From NCBI RefSeq assembly GCF_009569385.1, contig NZ_WBOF01000001.1, positions 682,001 to 746,000 on the forward strand: 64,000 nucleotides of DNA. The letters run 5' to 3'. Position 1 is the stretch's first letter, and each line of letters begins with the position of its first letter. The stretch comes from Streptomyces kaniharaensis (GTDB lineage: Bacteria; Actinomycetota; Actinomycetes; Streptomycetales; Streptomycetaceae). The notes under the pieces were generated by a model. The model did not search any database and was not told the origin of the DNA. It saw only the letters and a list, made by a program, of their open reading frames with translations. Positions 1 through 9,183 of this stretch are shown here, piece after piece. A program made the translations under genes and the position numbers.

Positions 1-3000
1 AGCAACGCCTCCCACTCCGGGCCGCGTTCGGCCTCTGGGATCGCGTCGAGCGCACTGACGGCTGCGGCCTGCCGGCCCTGGATCAGCAGGTAGCGCTGCG
101 GGCCGAGCTCACCGAACAGCCCCAGAGCACGGGCGAGTTGGGATCCTCCGGACCTTGCCGGTCGGATAGCCTCGTCGAACCAGCCGCCCCAGTCGGCGAG
201 TTCCGGCTCCCGCCGGAGCAGCCGCGCGAGGGTCGGGCCGAGCACGAGGCGCCGGGCCGGGCCCCCGGGGAGCGCGATGCGCAGGTCCTCCTGGGCGAAC
301 GCGTCGGCGCTGTGGGCCTCCATGCCCAGCAGGACCGTCCACGCGGTGACCTCGTCGCCGCTGCGCCCGGCCGCCCGGTCCAGCGCGCGAAGGTCCTCCC
401 GGAGGCGCTCGGTGAGCGCGGCGCGGGCGGCGGCGATGCGCGGAGGTTCGGCCGGTCGGCCGGTGACGCGGACGGACTCCGCCCACAGGTCGGGCTGGTA
501 CAGGGCGGCGACGAGGCAGCCGATCGTCCACTCCCAGACCCGCTCGTCGATGCCGGCCCCGCCACCGGAAGCGAGCCGGTACCCGGCCAGGCCCAGCGCG
601 TGCAGCAGCCGGGGGTGGGCGGGGTCCGTGAGCAGCAGAGCGCGGTAGGCGTGCCAGGCCTCCCGGCGGCGGCCCGCCAGCGCGTGCCCGTGGGCCTCGT
701 GCTCGGCCAGCACGGCGAGGGTGGCGGCGGCCTGCGCGTGGTCGGGCGTCAGCCGCAGGGCCTCGCGCAGGTCGCCGGCGGCCGGGCCGGGCTCGCCCCC
801 GTCGAGGCGGGCGGCGGCCCGGCGGACCAGGACGGCGGTGCGCTCCCGGGCGGCGGCCTCCGGCAGCTCGGCCAACGCCTCGTCCAGGCGGCCCAGTTCG
901 GCGCGCAGAAGGGCGAGGTCGAGCCGGACGGGCGCGGCGGCGGCGCTCTCGCCGAGCGCGTCCGCCCAGGCGGCGAGAGCCGGTTCGGCCAGCTCGGGCG
1001 TGCCGGCCCGGCGGGCGCAGTCCAGGACGGCGCGCAGGGCGGGTCCGACGCAGCGGACGCAGCGCGGCGAGGCGGCGTCGGCGGGGCGGTGCAGGTGCGC
1101 GGCGCACGCCTCCCGGCCGCAGCCCCCGCAGGCGCCGGCGGCCGGACGGGCGCAGACGGCGCAGTCCGTGCCCCCAACGCCCGGAGGCAGGGCGCCGGCC
1201 GGGCCCGGCGCGGACAGGAAGTGCCGGTGCCACGCCAGCGCGACGGCCCAGTTCCCGGCCCGCTCCGCCAGCACCGCACGCAGCCGGGCGAGGGCCGGAT
1301 CGCCCGCCGGGTCGGCCTCCAGCGGCGCGAGCAGGGCGACCGTCTGCACCGGGCGGCCGGCCAGCAGCGCGGCGGCCGCCAGGTGGTAGCGGTCGCGCGG
1401 GCCGGCGGCGGGGTCGAGCAGGCCGGGCAGCGCCTGCGGCCTGCCCTCGGCCAGGGCGAGCGCGGCCCGCAGGCGCCCCTGCCGTCCGGTCACGGCGCCG
1501 GCCAGGGAGTCCGCGAGCGCCAGCGCCTCCGTGGCGTGCGCGCGCGTCTCGGGGCGATCGCGGCCGGTGACGAGCAGGTGCGCAGCCTCGCGCAGGGCCG
1601 CCTCGCGCAGCGCCTGCCGGTAGCCGGGGGCGGCCGGGTCGTCTGCGGCGGCCTGCTGCCACAGCTGCCGGGCCGTCGCCGGGTCGGCCGCCAGGCATCG
1701 CCGGGCCAGACGGTCGCGCACCAGGGCGAGCCGGTCGCCCAGGTCGTCGCCCGGCCGGCCGTGCTCGCGCAGCGGCTCCCACCGGGCCAGGGCGCCCGCC
1801 GGGTCGTCCGACCGGGCACACGCGAGGCCGTGGTGGAAGGCCGCGACCCGGCCCCACCGGGAGTCGTCCCCGGCCTCGGCGCGCAGCAGCGGCTCCGCCT
1901 CGGCCGTCCGTCCGGCGGCGAGCAGGGCCGCGCCGAGCCGGACCCGGGCCGGGCGCCAGTCCGGGGCCAGGTCGAGGCCGGCGCGGTAGTCGGCGGCGGC
2001 CTCGGCAGGCCGTTCGGCCCGCTCGTGCACCAGGGCCAGGCCGAACCGGGCCGGGGCGAAGGCGGGTTGGGCCGCGAGCGCGGCGGTGAACTGCTCGGCG
2101 GCCCGGTCGTCGGCACCCAGCAGCAGGGAGAGCCGGCCGAGCGCGTAGCGGGGGCGCGGGTCCCAGGAGGCCTGGTCGGCCGCCGCCTGGAGGTCGGTCC
2201 AGGCCGCCTCGGTCTCGCCGAGCCGCTGCCGGGCCAGGCCGCGGAACAGCAGGCACTCGCTGCGCAGCGCCGGGCCTCGGGACCACCGGTACGCCTCGCC
2301 CGGCGCGCGCCGCAGCGCCTCGTCGAAGGCGGCCACGGCGGGCACGTCCCGGTGCAGCGCGAACAGCTGCGCGCCCCAGCGGAACCAGAGTTCGCCGCCG
2401 CCGTCCCGCACGGCCCCCGCCAGCAGGGCCTCGGCCTCCGCCGCGCGGTCGCTGCCGCGCAGCACGGCGGCCCGGGCCAGCACCGGCCAGTCCCGCCCCG
2501 GCAGCGCCGCGAGGGCGTGCCGCGTCGCGGTCTCCCGCTGCTCCGGCGGGCCCTCGCGGCAGAGCCGTTGGAGCCAGTCCAGCGCGCGGGCCGCCGCCTC
2601 CGCCTCGGCACCCGGTTCGGCGCCTCCGGCCGTCGCCTGCAGGAAGGCGAGCAGCGGCCCGAGGTCGCCGCCCGGCGCCCGCATCCGCTCCTCCGCCAAC
2701 CGGTGCAGGCTCCACCGGGGCAGCTGCCGGGCGGGGTCGACCAGCAGCGGGAAGGCCTCGCGGTGCAGCGCGAGGGCGGCCTGCGCGTCGCCGGCGGCGG
2801 CCGTCGCCTCGGCCTGCCCGAGCAGGGCGAGGCCGCGCTGTCCGTGCAGCGCCTCGGGTGCCGCGGCCAGTCGCCCGGCCAGCTGCGCGTACCGGCGCCG
2901 GGCCTGCTGCGTCCTGCCCGCCGCGAGCCGCTCGGCCGCCCGGGCCAGCGCCTTCGTCACCGACTCCGGGTCGAGCGCCCGCCGGCGCCGGACCAGCAGG

Positions 3001-3056
3001 ACGCCGGCCACACCGGCCAGTGCCACCACGATCAGCAGCACCGCGAGCTGCGCCAT
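1..3056 (-). CDS. Membrane-anchored TPR-repeat protein with an internal Cys-rich finger (3' end outside window)
   Basis: The frame opens at an ATG whose first base is 3056 and stays open to the left window edge, so at least 1,018 residues are present and the C-terminus is missing. Residues 3-22 form one hydrophobic segment followed by four arginines, which suggests an N-terminal anchor with the bulk in the cytosol. Most of the rest is Ala/Leu-rich helical pairs with A-x4-Y/L-P spacing typical of tetratricopeptide repeats, which bind partner proteins. Around residues 632-668 there is a cluster of Cys and His (CAVC, CGGCGREAC, HLH, CVRC) that looks like a small zinc finger set between the repeats. 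The gene is divergent from a protein kinase-like gene, so the two may share a promoter region and a signalling role; that link is inference. Larger open frames on both strands over this interval are GC-driven shadows. Confidence 0.75.
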   Translation of the reverse strand, partial: MAQLAVLLIVVALAGVAGVLLVRRRRALDPESVTKALARAAERLAAGRTQQARRRYAQLAGRLAAAPEALHGQRGLALLGQAEATAAAGDAQAALALHREAFPLLVDPARQLPRWSLHRLAEERMRAPGGDLGPLLAFLQATAGGAEPGAEAEAAARALDWLQRLCREGPPEQRETATRHALAALPGRDWPVLARAAVLRGSDRAAEAEALLAGAVRDGGGELWFRWGAQLFALHRDVPAVAAFDEALRRAPGEAYRWSRGPALRSECLLFRGLARQRLGETEAAWTDLQAAADQASWDPRPRYALGRLSLLLGADDRAAEQFTAALAAQPAFAPARFGLALVHERAERPAEAAADYRAGLDLAPDWRPARVRLGAALLAAGRTAEAEPLLRAEAGDDSRWGRVAAFHHGLACARSDDPAGALARWEPLREHGRPGDDLGDRLALVRDRLARRCLAADPATARQLWQQAAADDPAAPGYRQALREAALREAAHLLVTGRDRPETRAHATEALALADSLAGAVTGRQGRLRAALALAEGRPQALPGLLDPAAGPRDRYHLAAAALLAGRPVQTVALLAPLEADPAGDPALARLRAVLAERAGNWAVALAWHRHFLSAPGPAGALPPGVGGTDCAVCARPAAGACGGCGREACAAHLHRPADAASPRCVRCVGPALRAVLDCARRAGTPELAEPALAAWADALGESAAAAPVRLDLALLRAELGRLDEALAELPEAAARERTAVLVRRAAARLDGGEPGPAAGDLREALRLTPDHAQAAATLAVLAEHEAHGHALAGRRREAWHAYRALLLTDPAHPRLLHALGLAGYRLASGGGAGIDERVWEWTIGCLVAALYQPDLWAESVRVTGRPAEPPRIAAARAALTERLREDLRALDRAAGRSGDEVTAWTVLLGMEAHSADAFAQEDLRIALPGGPARRLVLGPTLARLLRREPELADWGGWFDEAIRPARSGGSQLARALGLFGELGPQRYLLIQGRQAAAVSALDAIPEAERGPEWEAL

Positions 3057-3271
3057 GCGCCGTCCCCCTGCGCTCCAAAACCGCCCCCGACATGATCAAC
3101 TATCCGATGTCGATCATGATTTGACGTTATTTCATGATGTTGCTCAGCGAGGATCAGGATAGGGCCTCGGTGGGGCGGCGGCACAGGAACGAGCACTATC
3201 CTGGGCAGCGCGAGCAGCCGGCCCGCTGTCCACGGGCCGGCGTCAGGCGTCAGGCGGGGGTCGCGCGTTGG
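3057..3271. promoter_or_regulatory. Divergent intergenic region with an inverted repeat
   Basis: This stretch separates the TPR gene (minus) from the kinase-like gene (plus) and is unusually AT-rich between 3090 and 3145. It contains a 7-bp inverted repeat, CATGATC at 3091-3097 and GATCATG at 3112-3118, separated by 14 bp, about 35 bp upstream of the TPR start. This is the geometry of a dimeric repressor site. No regulator can be named from the sequence. Confidence 0.4.
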
Positions 3272-5038
3272 GTGCCCGGGCTCCGGTTCGGACCGGAGTT
3301 CGACCCCGAGCAGTACGAGCTCCTCGAGTTCCACCACCGGGGCGGCGAGGCCGAGGTGTGGCGGGCCGTGCGGACCGGCCACAGCGGGCTCAAGGAGCTC
3401 GTCGCCGCGAAGATCATGCTCGAACGCGACCCCTCCGAGGTCCGGCGCTGGCTCGGCCGCTGGGACGACGTCTCGCACAACGCCCACCGGCTCGGCGTCA
3501 CCGACCTCGTCGTCCCGAGCTTCCTCCTCGGCCCCTCCCCGCACCGGCCCGGCACCATGCCCACCAGCAGCCTCCTCGGCTACCAGATCTCCCCGTGGGT
3601 CGACGGCGTCCCGCTGCACAGCTGGGCCCGCGCCAACCGCGCCGGGCCCGCGGCGGCGGCCGAGGTCCTCGCCCGGCTCTGCCGCATCGTCGACGAACTG
3701 CACCGCAAGCGCTGGGTCCACCGGGACATCTCCCCCGCCAACGTCCTCGTCGACGCCCACGGCCAGGTCAAGCTCATCGACCTCACATTCCTCGCCCCGC
3801 TCGACCACACCCTCACCGTCGCCGTGTTCACCCCCGGCCACGTCCCGCCCGAGGCCGAACAGGTCGGCGGCTTCCCGACCACCGGCAAGGACCTGTTCGC
3901 CGTCGGCACCCTCGCCCGCACCCTCCTGCTCCCCGAACACGGCCGGCTCGACCACCGGTCGGCCGCCGAACAGGCCCGCGCCGAACTCCTCGCCGCCGGC
4001 TACGGCGACGACATCGCCCAGTGGGCCTGCGAGGCACTCGCCCGCGACCCCGACCGCCGCCCCGCCCCGCTCGGCCCCTGGGCCGCCCGCGGACGCGAAC
4101 TCCTGCGCGCCCACCGGCCGTCGCCCCGCACCACGGGCCTGGCCGTGCTGCCCGACGCCGCCGGCCGGCCACTGGTGGCCGCCGCCGGTGCCGCCGGTGT
4201 CGTGCTGGCCGGCCACGGCGCACACCGCCTGCCGCCCGGTCACGGACCCGTCGCCGTACGGGAGTTGGTGTTCGGATGGGCCGGGCGCCAGGGCGAACTC
4301 GTCCTGTGCGCGGAGGACGGCGCCGGTGCCCTGTGGGTCGGCACGGCCACCGGCTGGTGGGAGGCCGCACGCGGCGTCACCGGACTGGCGGGCGCGGTCG
4401 ACTCCACCGGCGAACTCACCGTCTGGACGGCCGCCGGCGGCGCCCTCCACTCCTACCGCTGGGCTCCCGGCCGCACCCTCACCGGCCGCGAACTGCCCGG
4501 CTGCCCCGCCGACCGGGTCCTCGCCGCCGTCGAGGAACGGTCCGGCGCGTGGCTCGTCCTCGTCGAACACGGGGGCCGCGTGCTGTCCTGGCGCACCGGC
4601 TCGACCCCGACCCCGCTCGGGCCGCCGGGTACGGTCCGCGCCGCCGCCCTCGCCCGCACCTCCGCCGGACCCCAGGCCGCGACCCTCCACGCCGACGGCT
4701 CCGTCCGGCTGCACACCGTGGGCTCGGCAGGGCCCGGATCCGAGACGGGCGACGGCGAACCCGCCCTCGGCCTCGCCATGGCCGGCCACCGCGGCGGCCC
4801 CACCATCGCCCTCGCCGGCGAGGGCGGCGTCCGCCTCCGCCTTCCCGCCACCGGCACCTCCCGCCGCCCGCGCTGGTGGCGCCCGACCCTCCGCCCGGCC
4901 ACCCGCGTCGCCCTCGCCGTCGGCGACGACTGGCGCCTGTGCCTGGCGGCCATGGTCGAGGGCGAGTTGCAGTGCTGGCAGGAGGACGCCGGCTACCGCT
5001 GGCAGTCGGTGCCCCTCCCGGACCCGGGCGAGGCGTGA
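3272..5038 (+). CDS. Divergent serine/threonine protein kinase-like protein with a C-terminal repeat domain
   Basis: From the GTG at 3272 (purine-rich GGCGGGGG about 11 nt upstream) the product is 588 residues. The N-terminal half is a eukaryotic-like kinase fold: a VAAK lysine at residue 47, HRDISPANV with H150 and D152, and KLID at 167-170. The usual DFG is replaced by DLT (170-172), so the metal-binding Asp remains but the following Phe-Gly are lost. Activity is plausible but not certain. Residues from about 285 on show repeated short strands with conserved Trp and Gly, compatible with a beta-propeller-like sensor or scaffold. No transmembrane helix is evident, unlike PASTA kinases. An in-frame ATG at 3134 would add 46 low-complexity residues and is less likely. 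It probably phosphorylates or recruits partners together with the divergent TPR protein; this is inference. Confidence 0.7.
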   Translation: MPGLRFGPEFDPEQYELLEFHHRGGEAEVWRAVRTGHSGLKELVAAKIMLERDPSEVRRWLGRWDDVSHNAHRLGVTDLVVPSFLLGPSPHRPGTMPTSSLLGYQISPWVDGVPLHSWARANRAGPAAAAEVLARLCRIVDELHRKRWVHRDISPANVLVDAHGQVKLIDLTFLAPLDHTLTVAVFTPGHVPPEAEQVGGFPTTGKDLFAVGTLARTLLLPEHGRLDHRSAAEQARAELLAAGYGDDIAQWACEALARDPDRRPAPLGPWAARGRELLRAHRPSPRTTGLAVLPDAAGRPLVAAAGAAGVVLAGHGAHRLPPGHGPVAVRELVFGWAGRQGELVLCAEDGAGALWVGTATGWWEAARGVTGLAGAVDSTGELTVWTAAGGALHSYRWAPGRTLTGRELPGCPADRVLAAVEERSGAWLVLVEHGGRVLSWRTGSTPTPLGPPGTVRAAALARTSAGPQAATLHADGSVRLHTVGSAGPGSETGDGEPALGLAMAGHRGGPTIALAGEGGVRLRLPATGTSRRPRWWRPTLRPATRVALAVGDDWRLCLAAMVEGELQCWQEDAGYRWQSVPLPDPGEA

Positions 5039-5063
5039 CACGGCGGCCCGAGCAGCTGTGACC

Positions 5064-6107
5064 TCAGGCGCTGCCGGCCGCCTCCGGAACGACGTGGACC
5101 GGGCCCGCCGCGCCGACGTACGCCTCCCCGGGGCCCCACGGGAGCTCGGAGTAGGCGATCAGGGTGTCCGGCAGCCCGGTGCCCTCGGGGCGCAGCTCGA
5201 TGCGGTGGTCGTGGCCGCGGAAGTCGGAGCCGAGCACGCGGGCCCGGACGGCGCCGGGGGCCGGGTCGGCGGTTAGGCGGAGTTGCCGGGGGCGCAGCAG
5301 GGCGAGGCCGCGGCGGCTGGTGGGAGCCGTCGTGGCGACGGGCAGGGTGCCGAAGGCGGTGCGGGCCCGGGCGCCGGTGAGTTCGGCCGGGACGAGGTTG
5401 GCCTCGCCGAGGACGCGGGCGACGGAGGCGTCGGCGGGGCGGTGGTAGAGGGTGTCGGGTGTGCCGGCCTGGGCGATGCGCCCGTCCCGCAGGACGGCGA
5501 CGGTGTCGGCGAACGACAAGGCCTCGTCCTGGTCGTGGGTGACCAGGATCGCCGTCGTCCCGGCCTGCCGCAGGGTGGCGGCGACCTCCCGTCGCAGCTC
5601 GGCCCGGAGCGCCGCGTCGAGGGCCGCGAACGGCTCGTCGAGCAGCAGGAGTCCCGGCCGCGGTGCGAGCGCACGGGCGAGGGCGACGCGCTGCTGCTGC
5701 CCGCCGGAGAGCTGGTGGGGGCGGCGCTCGCCGAGACCGCCGAGGCCGACCAGCTCCAGCAGCTCGCCGACGCGCTCGCGCCGCTGCGCGCGCGGCAGTC
5801 CGAAGCCGATGTTGGCGGCGACGGTGAGGTGCGGGAAGAGCGCGCCGTCCTGCGGGACGAGGCCGATGTTGCGGCGCTCGGCGGGGAGCCTGCGCCGCCC
5901 GTCGTCCAGCACCCGGCCGTGCAGCACGACCTGCCCGGCGGCGGCCGGGTGGAAGCCGGCGACCACCCGCAGAAGGGTGGACTTGCCGCAGCCGGAGGGG
6001 CCGAGGATGCAGGCGAGGTCCCCGTCCTCGACGGTCAGGTCGATGCCGTCGAGGACCGGGCTGCGGCCGTGGGTGGCGTGCAGGGCGGTGAGGGTGAGTC
6101 CGGTCAT
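5064..6107 (-). CDS. Iron(III) ABC transporter ATP-binding protein (FbpC/FutC-like)
   Basis: This 347-residue ATPase would energise import by the adjacent permease. Walker A is GPSGCGKST at residues 36-44, followed by a Q-loop (VPQDGALFPHLT), the signature LSGGQQQRVALARAL and Walker B LLLLDEPFAALD. A C-terminal extension of about 100 residues resembles the TOBE regulatory domain found in FbpC, PotA and MalK subunits. Its start ATG overlaps the permease stop (ATGA), showing translational coupling in a three-gene operon with permease and binding protein. The family covers ferric iron, polyamine, sulfate and sugar importers. The iron assignment rests on the FbpA-like binding protein and an upstream iron box. 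Confidence 0.9.
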   Translation of the reverse strand: MTGLTLTALHATHGRSPVLDGIDLTVEDGDLACILGPSGCGKSTLLRVVAGFHPAAAGQVVLHGRVLDDGRRRLPAERRNIGLVPQDGALFPHLTVAANIGFGLPRAQRRERVGELLELVGLGGLGERRPHQLSGGQQQRVALARALAPRPGLLLLDEPFAALDAALRAELRREVAATLRQAGTTAILVTHDQDEALSFADTVAVLRDGRIAQAGTPDTLYHRPADASVARVLGEANLVPAELTGARARTAFGTLPVATTAPTSRRGLALLRPRQLRLTADPAPGAVRARVLGSDFRGHDHRIELRPEGTGLPDTLIAYSELPWGPGEAYVGAAGPVHVVPEAAGSA

Positions 6108-7669
6108 GAGTTCTTCCCGGGGCGGCCGAGGGTGCGGCGGGTCAGCAGGAGGACGGAGGGGACGGACAGCGCGACCATGAGGGCCGCGTACGGCGCCGCC
6201 GCCCCGTACGCGAGGCCGCTGGTGTAGACCCAGAACTGGGTGGCCAGGGTCTGCGTGCCGGTCGGGCGCAGGAGGAGGGTCGCGGTGAGCTCGGTGGAGG
6301 CCGTGAGGCCCACCATGGCGACGGCGGCGCCGAGGCCGGGCAGCACGAGCGGCAGGGTGACCCGGCCGAGGACGGCGAGGGGCCGGGTGCCGAGCGAGCG
6401 GGCGGCCTCCTCGACGCCGGGCGGCACCTGGGCGAGGGCCGCGCGGACGGCCGTGAGGGCGAGCGGGAAGAACAGGACGACGTACCCGGCGACGAGCATC
6501 GGCGGCTGCTGGTACAGGGGTCGGGCGTAGCGGACGGAGAAGTGCACGACCGACAGCGCGACGGCGATGCCAGGCAGGGCCCGGGTGAGGTAGGCGACGC
6601 GCTCGACGGCCCGGGCGGGCCGGGTGCCGCGCCGCCACGCGTACAGGGCGACGGGGACGGCCGCCGCGGTGGCGACGAGCGCCGCGCCGAGCGCGTAGCC
6701 GAGGGTGGCGAGGGTGGCGCCGAGGACGGAGGCCGAGGGCAGGGTCGTCGAGCTGCCCTTGATCAGCCAGTACCCGAGCGCGTACACCGGCACCCCGAGC
6801 GAGACGCCGACCAGCGTGGTGAGGCCGGCGAGCGCCGGTACCGTCCACCGGCCGAGCCGGACGGGCGGGGCGCTGCGGGCGACGGCGCCGTGCCGGGTGA
6901 CGCGGGCGTGCCGGCCGGCCCAGGCGTCCAGCCCGACGAGCAGCAGGGCGAGGGCCACCAGCACCAGGGTGAGCAGCGAGGCGGAGGCCGCGTCGAAACC
7001 GAGCTTGTACTGGGTGAACACGGCGGTGGCGAAGGTGGTGTAGCGCAGCATCGCGAACGCCCCGTACTCGCCGAGGAGGTAGAGCGAGACGAGCAGGACG
7101 CCGCCGGCCAGGGCGGGCCGGGTGAGCGGGAGGGTGACCCGCCACAGGGTGGCGAGCCGGCCGCGGCCGAGCGAGCGGGAGACCTCCTCGGCGGCGGCGT
7201 CCCCGCCCCGCAGGGCGGCCGCGACGGGCAGGAAGACCAGCGGGTACAGGGAGCAGGTCATGACCAGCACCGCGCCCCAGTAACCGTGGACGGAGCGGAA
7301 CAGCGAGACCCAGGAGTAGCCGCGGACGAACTCCGGTACGGCGAGCGGGAGCGCGAGGGCGACGGTCCACGCCCGCCGCCCGGGCAGGGCGGTGCGTTCG
7401 ACCAGGTAGGCGGCGCCGAAGCCGAGGACGGCGGTGGCGAGGGTGACGGCCGCGGCGAGGCTGACGGTGTGCCAGAGCAGGGTGGCGATCAGCGGGCGGC
7501 CGAGCAGCCGCCGGGTCTGGTCCCAGCCGGCCTGCGCGGCTTCGGCGACGACGAATCCGAGCGGCGAGGCGACGACCGCGACGACGGCCACGGCGACGGG
7601 TGCGAGCAGGCCTGCGGCCCGCCACCGCCGGAGCGGGGACGGGCCGTGGGCGCGGACGGGGAAGGTCAC
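6104..7669 (-). CDS. Iron(III) ABC transporter permease, two fused permease domains (FbpB-like)
   Basis: The product is 521 residues and very hydrophobic, with about twelve predicted membrane spans. Two copies of the EAA-type ATPase-contact loop are visible (EEVSRSLGRGRLATLWRVTL and EEAARSLGTRPLAVLGRVTL), one in each half, as in FbpB-type permeases where two BPD_transp domains are fused. The chosen start is GTG at 7669, which overlaps the stop of the binding-protein gene (GTGA). Longer frames through this gene contain the neighbour's sequence out of frame. It forms the membrane channel for the substrate delivered by the lipoprotein encoded upstream and powered by the ATPase encoded downstream. 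Confidence 0.9.
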   Translation of the reverse strand: MTFPVRAHGPSPLRRWRAAGLLAPVAVAVVAVVASPLGFVVAEAAQAGWDQTRRLLGRPLIATLLWHTVSLAAAVTLATAVLGFGAAYLVERTALPGRRAWTVALALPLAVPEFVRGYSWVSLFRSVHGYWGAVLVMTCSLYPLVFLPVAAALRGGDAAAEEVSRSLGRGRLATLWRVTLPLTRPALAGGVLLVSLYLLGEYGAFAMLRYTTFATAVFTQYKLGFDAASASLLTLVLVALALLLVGLDAWAGRHARVTRHGAVARSAPPVRLGRWTVPALAGLTTLVGVSLGVPVYALGYWLIKGSSTTLPSASVLGATLATLGYALGAALVATAAAVPVALYAWRRGTRPARAVERVAYLTRALPGIAVALSVVHFSVRYARPLYQQPPMLVAGYVVLFFPLALTAVRAALAQVPPGVEEAARSLGTRPLAVLGRVTLPLVLPGLGAAVAMVGLTASTELTATLLLRPTGTQTLATQFWVYTSGLAYGAAAPYAALMVALSVPSVLLLTRRTLGRPGKNS

Positions 7670-8730
7670 TGGAGTAGACCGGCGTCCTGGAGCAGGGACA
7701 GCGCCTGCTTGCCGTCGCCCAGCTGGGCCGGGTCGGCGACGGCGCCGATGCCGTCGAGGGCGGGCAGTTCGGGCTTGCCCTTCACATCGGCGACGAGCGG
7801 GTACTCGTAGCTCTCGGAGCCGGCGATGACGGTCTGCGCCGGGGCGCTCGCGAGGTAGCCGAGGAAGGCCTGGGCGGCGGCCTGGTGCTTGCCGTTCTTG
7901 AGGACGGCCGCACCGGAGACGTCGACGAGGGCGCCCGGGTCGCCCTTGGGGAAGTAGTGCAGGGTGGCGTGGGTCGCGGCCGCGCCCTTCTCGTCGCGCA
8001 TCCGGTAGAAGTAGTAGTGGTCGATGACGCCGCCCTCGACCTCGCCGCTGTTGATCGCGGTGGAGAGGTCCTCGTTGCTGTCGTAGACCTTGGCGTTGTC
8101 CTTGAGCCCCTTGAGCCACTGCTTGGCCGCGTCCTCGCCCTTGGCCTTGACGACCTGGGTGACGACGGGGGCGAAGTCGGTCTCGCCGGGGGCGATGCCG
8201 AGGCGGCCCTTCCACTCGGGCTTGGCGAGGTCGAGCACGGAGGCGGGCGGCGCGGTGTCGGCGCCCTTGCCGGTGGCGGCGAGGAAGGCGGAGGTGCGGG
8301 CGGAGATGCCGACCCAGTCACCCTTGGCCGAACTGTCCGCGGTGGGAACGGACTTGAGGGTGTCGGCGGCGGCCGGGGCGAGCAGGCCCTTGTCGCCGAG
8401 GACGGTGAGCGCGGGCGGGTTCTCGGCGTAGAAGACGTCGGCCGGGGAGGCGGCGCCCTCCTGGAGGATCTGGTTGGCGAGCTCGGCCTCGTCGCCGGAG
8501 CGCAGTTCGACCTTGATGCCGGTGCGCTTGGTGAAGTCCTCGGTGAGCGCCTTGACGGTCTGCTCGTGCTGGCCGCTGTAGACGGTGATGGTCTGGCCGG
8601 CGAGCGCCGCGGAGCCGGAGGGCGCGGGCGAGCCGTCGGCGCTGCCGCCGGAGCTGCCGCACGCGGTGAGGGCGACGGCGCAGGCGGCGACGAGGGACAG
8701 GCCCGCGAGGGGCCGGACGGTTCCGAGCAT
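7666..8730 (-). CDS. Iron(III) ABC transporter substrate-binding lipoprotein (FbpA-like)
   Basis: The product is 354 residues. It begins with a lipoprotein signal: positive N-terminus, hydrophobic stretch and lipobox LTAC with Cys24, so the mature protein should be tethered outside the membrane. The fold signature matches class II periplasmic binding proteins of the FbpA type, including ITVYSGQHE near the mature N-terminus and a DHYYFYRMRDE segment whose adjacent tyrosines correspond to the iron-ligand pair in FbpA. It is the first gene of the operon and overlaps the permease start. A DmdR/IdeR-type iron box lies about 110 bp upstream, so induction under iron limitation is expected. Thiamine- or phosphonate-type binding proteins of the same fold are less likely given the Tyr pair and the box. 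Confidence 0.9.
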   Translation of the reverse strand: MLGTVRPLAGLSLVAACAVALTACGSSGGSADGSPAPSGSAALAGQTITVYSGQHEQTVKALTEDFTKRTGIKVELRSGDEAELANQILQEGAASPADVFYAENPPALTVLGDKGLLAPAAADTLKSVPTADSSAKGDWVGISARTSAFLAATGKGADTAPPASVLDLAKPEWKGRLGIAPGETDFAPVVTQVVKAKGEDAAKQWLKGLKDNAKVYDSNEDLSTAINSGEVEGGVIDHYYFYRMRDEKGAAATHATLHYFPKGDPGALVDVSGAAVLKNGKHQAAAQAFLGYLASAPAQTVIAGSESYEYPLVADVKGKPELPALDGIGAVADPAQLGDGKQALSLLQDAGLLQ

Positions 8731-8838
8731 GGTGAGGGTCCTCCGTGGGGCAGGGGGTCGGCCGGACGGGCGCTTCCACGACGGGTCGTCGGGGACCGTG
8801 GGACGCGGAGCGCCGGCCTGGCGTCACGAGAACTTAGG

Positions 8839-8857
8839 CCAGGGAAGGCTTGCCTAA
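8839..8857 (-). promoter_or_regulatory. DmdR/IdeR (DtxR-family) iron box
   Basis: Read on the minus strand this 19-mer begins TTAGGCAAGCCT and continues TCCCTGG. By my count it agrees with the DtxR-family consensus TTAGGTTAGCCTAACCTAA at 13 of 19 positions. A second TTAGGC half on the plus strand at 8834-8839 faces GCCTAA at 8852-8857. It lies 109-127 bp upstream of the FbpA-like start, consistent with Fe(II)-dependent repression of the importer operon. Confidence 0.75.
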
Positions 8858-9055
8858 CAAGTTTCGGAGCGTCACATCTCGGCGGAGTCTCGCTGGGGTC
8901 GCGCTTCGATGGACAAACCGCCAAGCACAGGCAAACCGACCTCCAAGCGCAGGTCAGAGCTGCCGTATACGACGGATCGCGAGATGGTGCCACCGGCGAT
9001 CCCAACCACGCTGCGTAATCACCAAGGCCGTACAAGGACGGCCCGGAAACGCCAA

Positions 9056-9083
9056 GGCCCCGGAACCGGTGGGTTCCGGGGCC
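9056..9083 (-). terminator. Rho-independent-type hairpin after the histidine-phosphatase-like gene
   Basis: A perfect 12-bp GC-rich stem (9056-9067 with 9072-9083) closes a 4-nt loop. It lies downstream of the minus-strand gene ending at 9184 and upstream of the iron-transport promoter, so it would insulate the two units. No clear T-tract follows, as is common in streptomycetes. The remaining bases from 8858 to 9055 hold nothing I recognise. Confidence 0.6.
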
Positions 9084-9183
9084 CGGGCCTGAAGGGCGTC
9101 AGCGGAAGCGGCGGAGCCGAGGGCTGTTGCCGACCACGAAGGCCGCCGAGAAGGCCATCGCCCCGGAGAGCCGGTCCCGGGGC

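Noticed and set aside
109..3099. Long open frames on both strands over the first 3 kb and elsewhere
   Set aside because: They are Arg/Ala/Pro/Gly-rich shadows produced by high third-position GC. The chosen frame has a proper TM anchor, TPR helices and continues past the window edge.
8850..9092. Short plus-strand open frame upstream of the iron transporter
   Set aside because: It overlaps the iron box and a terminator, has no Shine-Dalgarno sequence and no recognisable domain.
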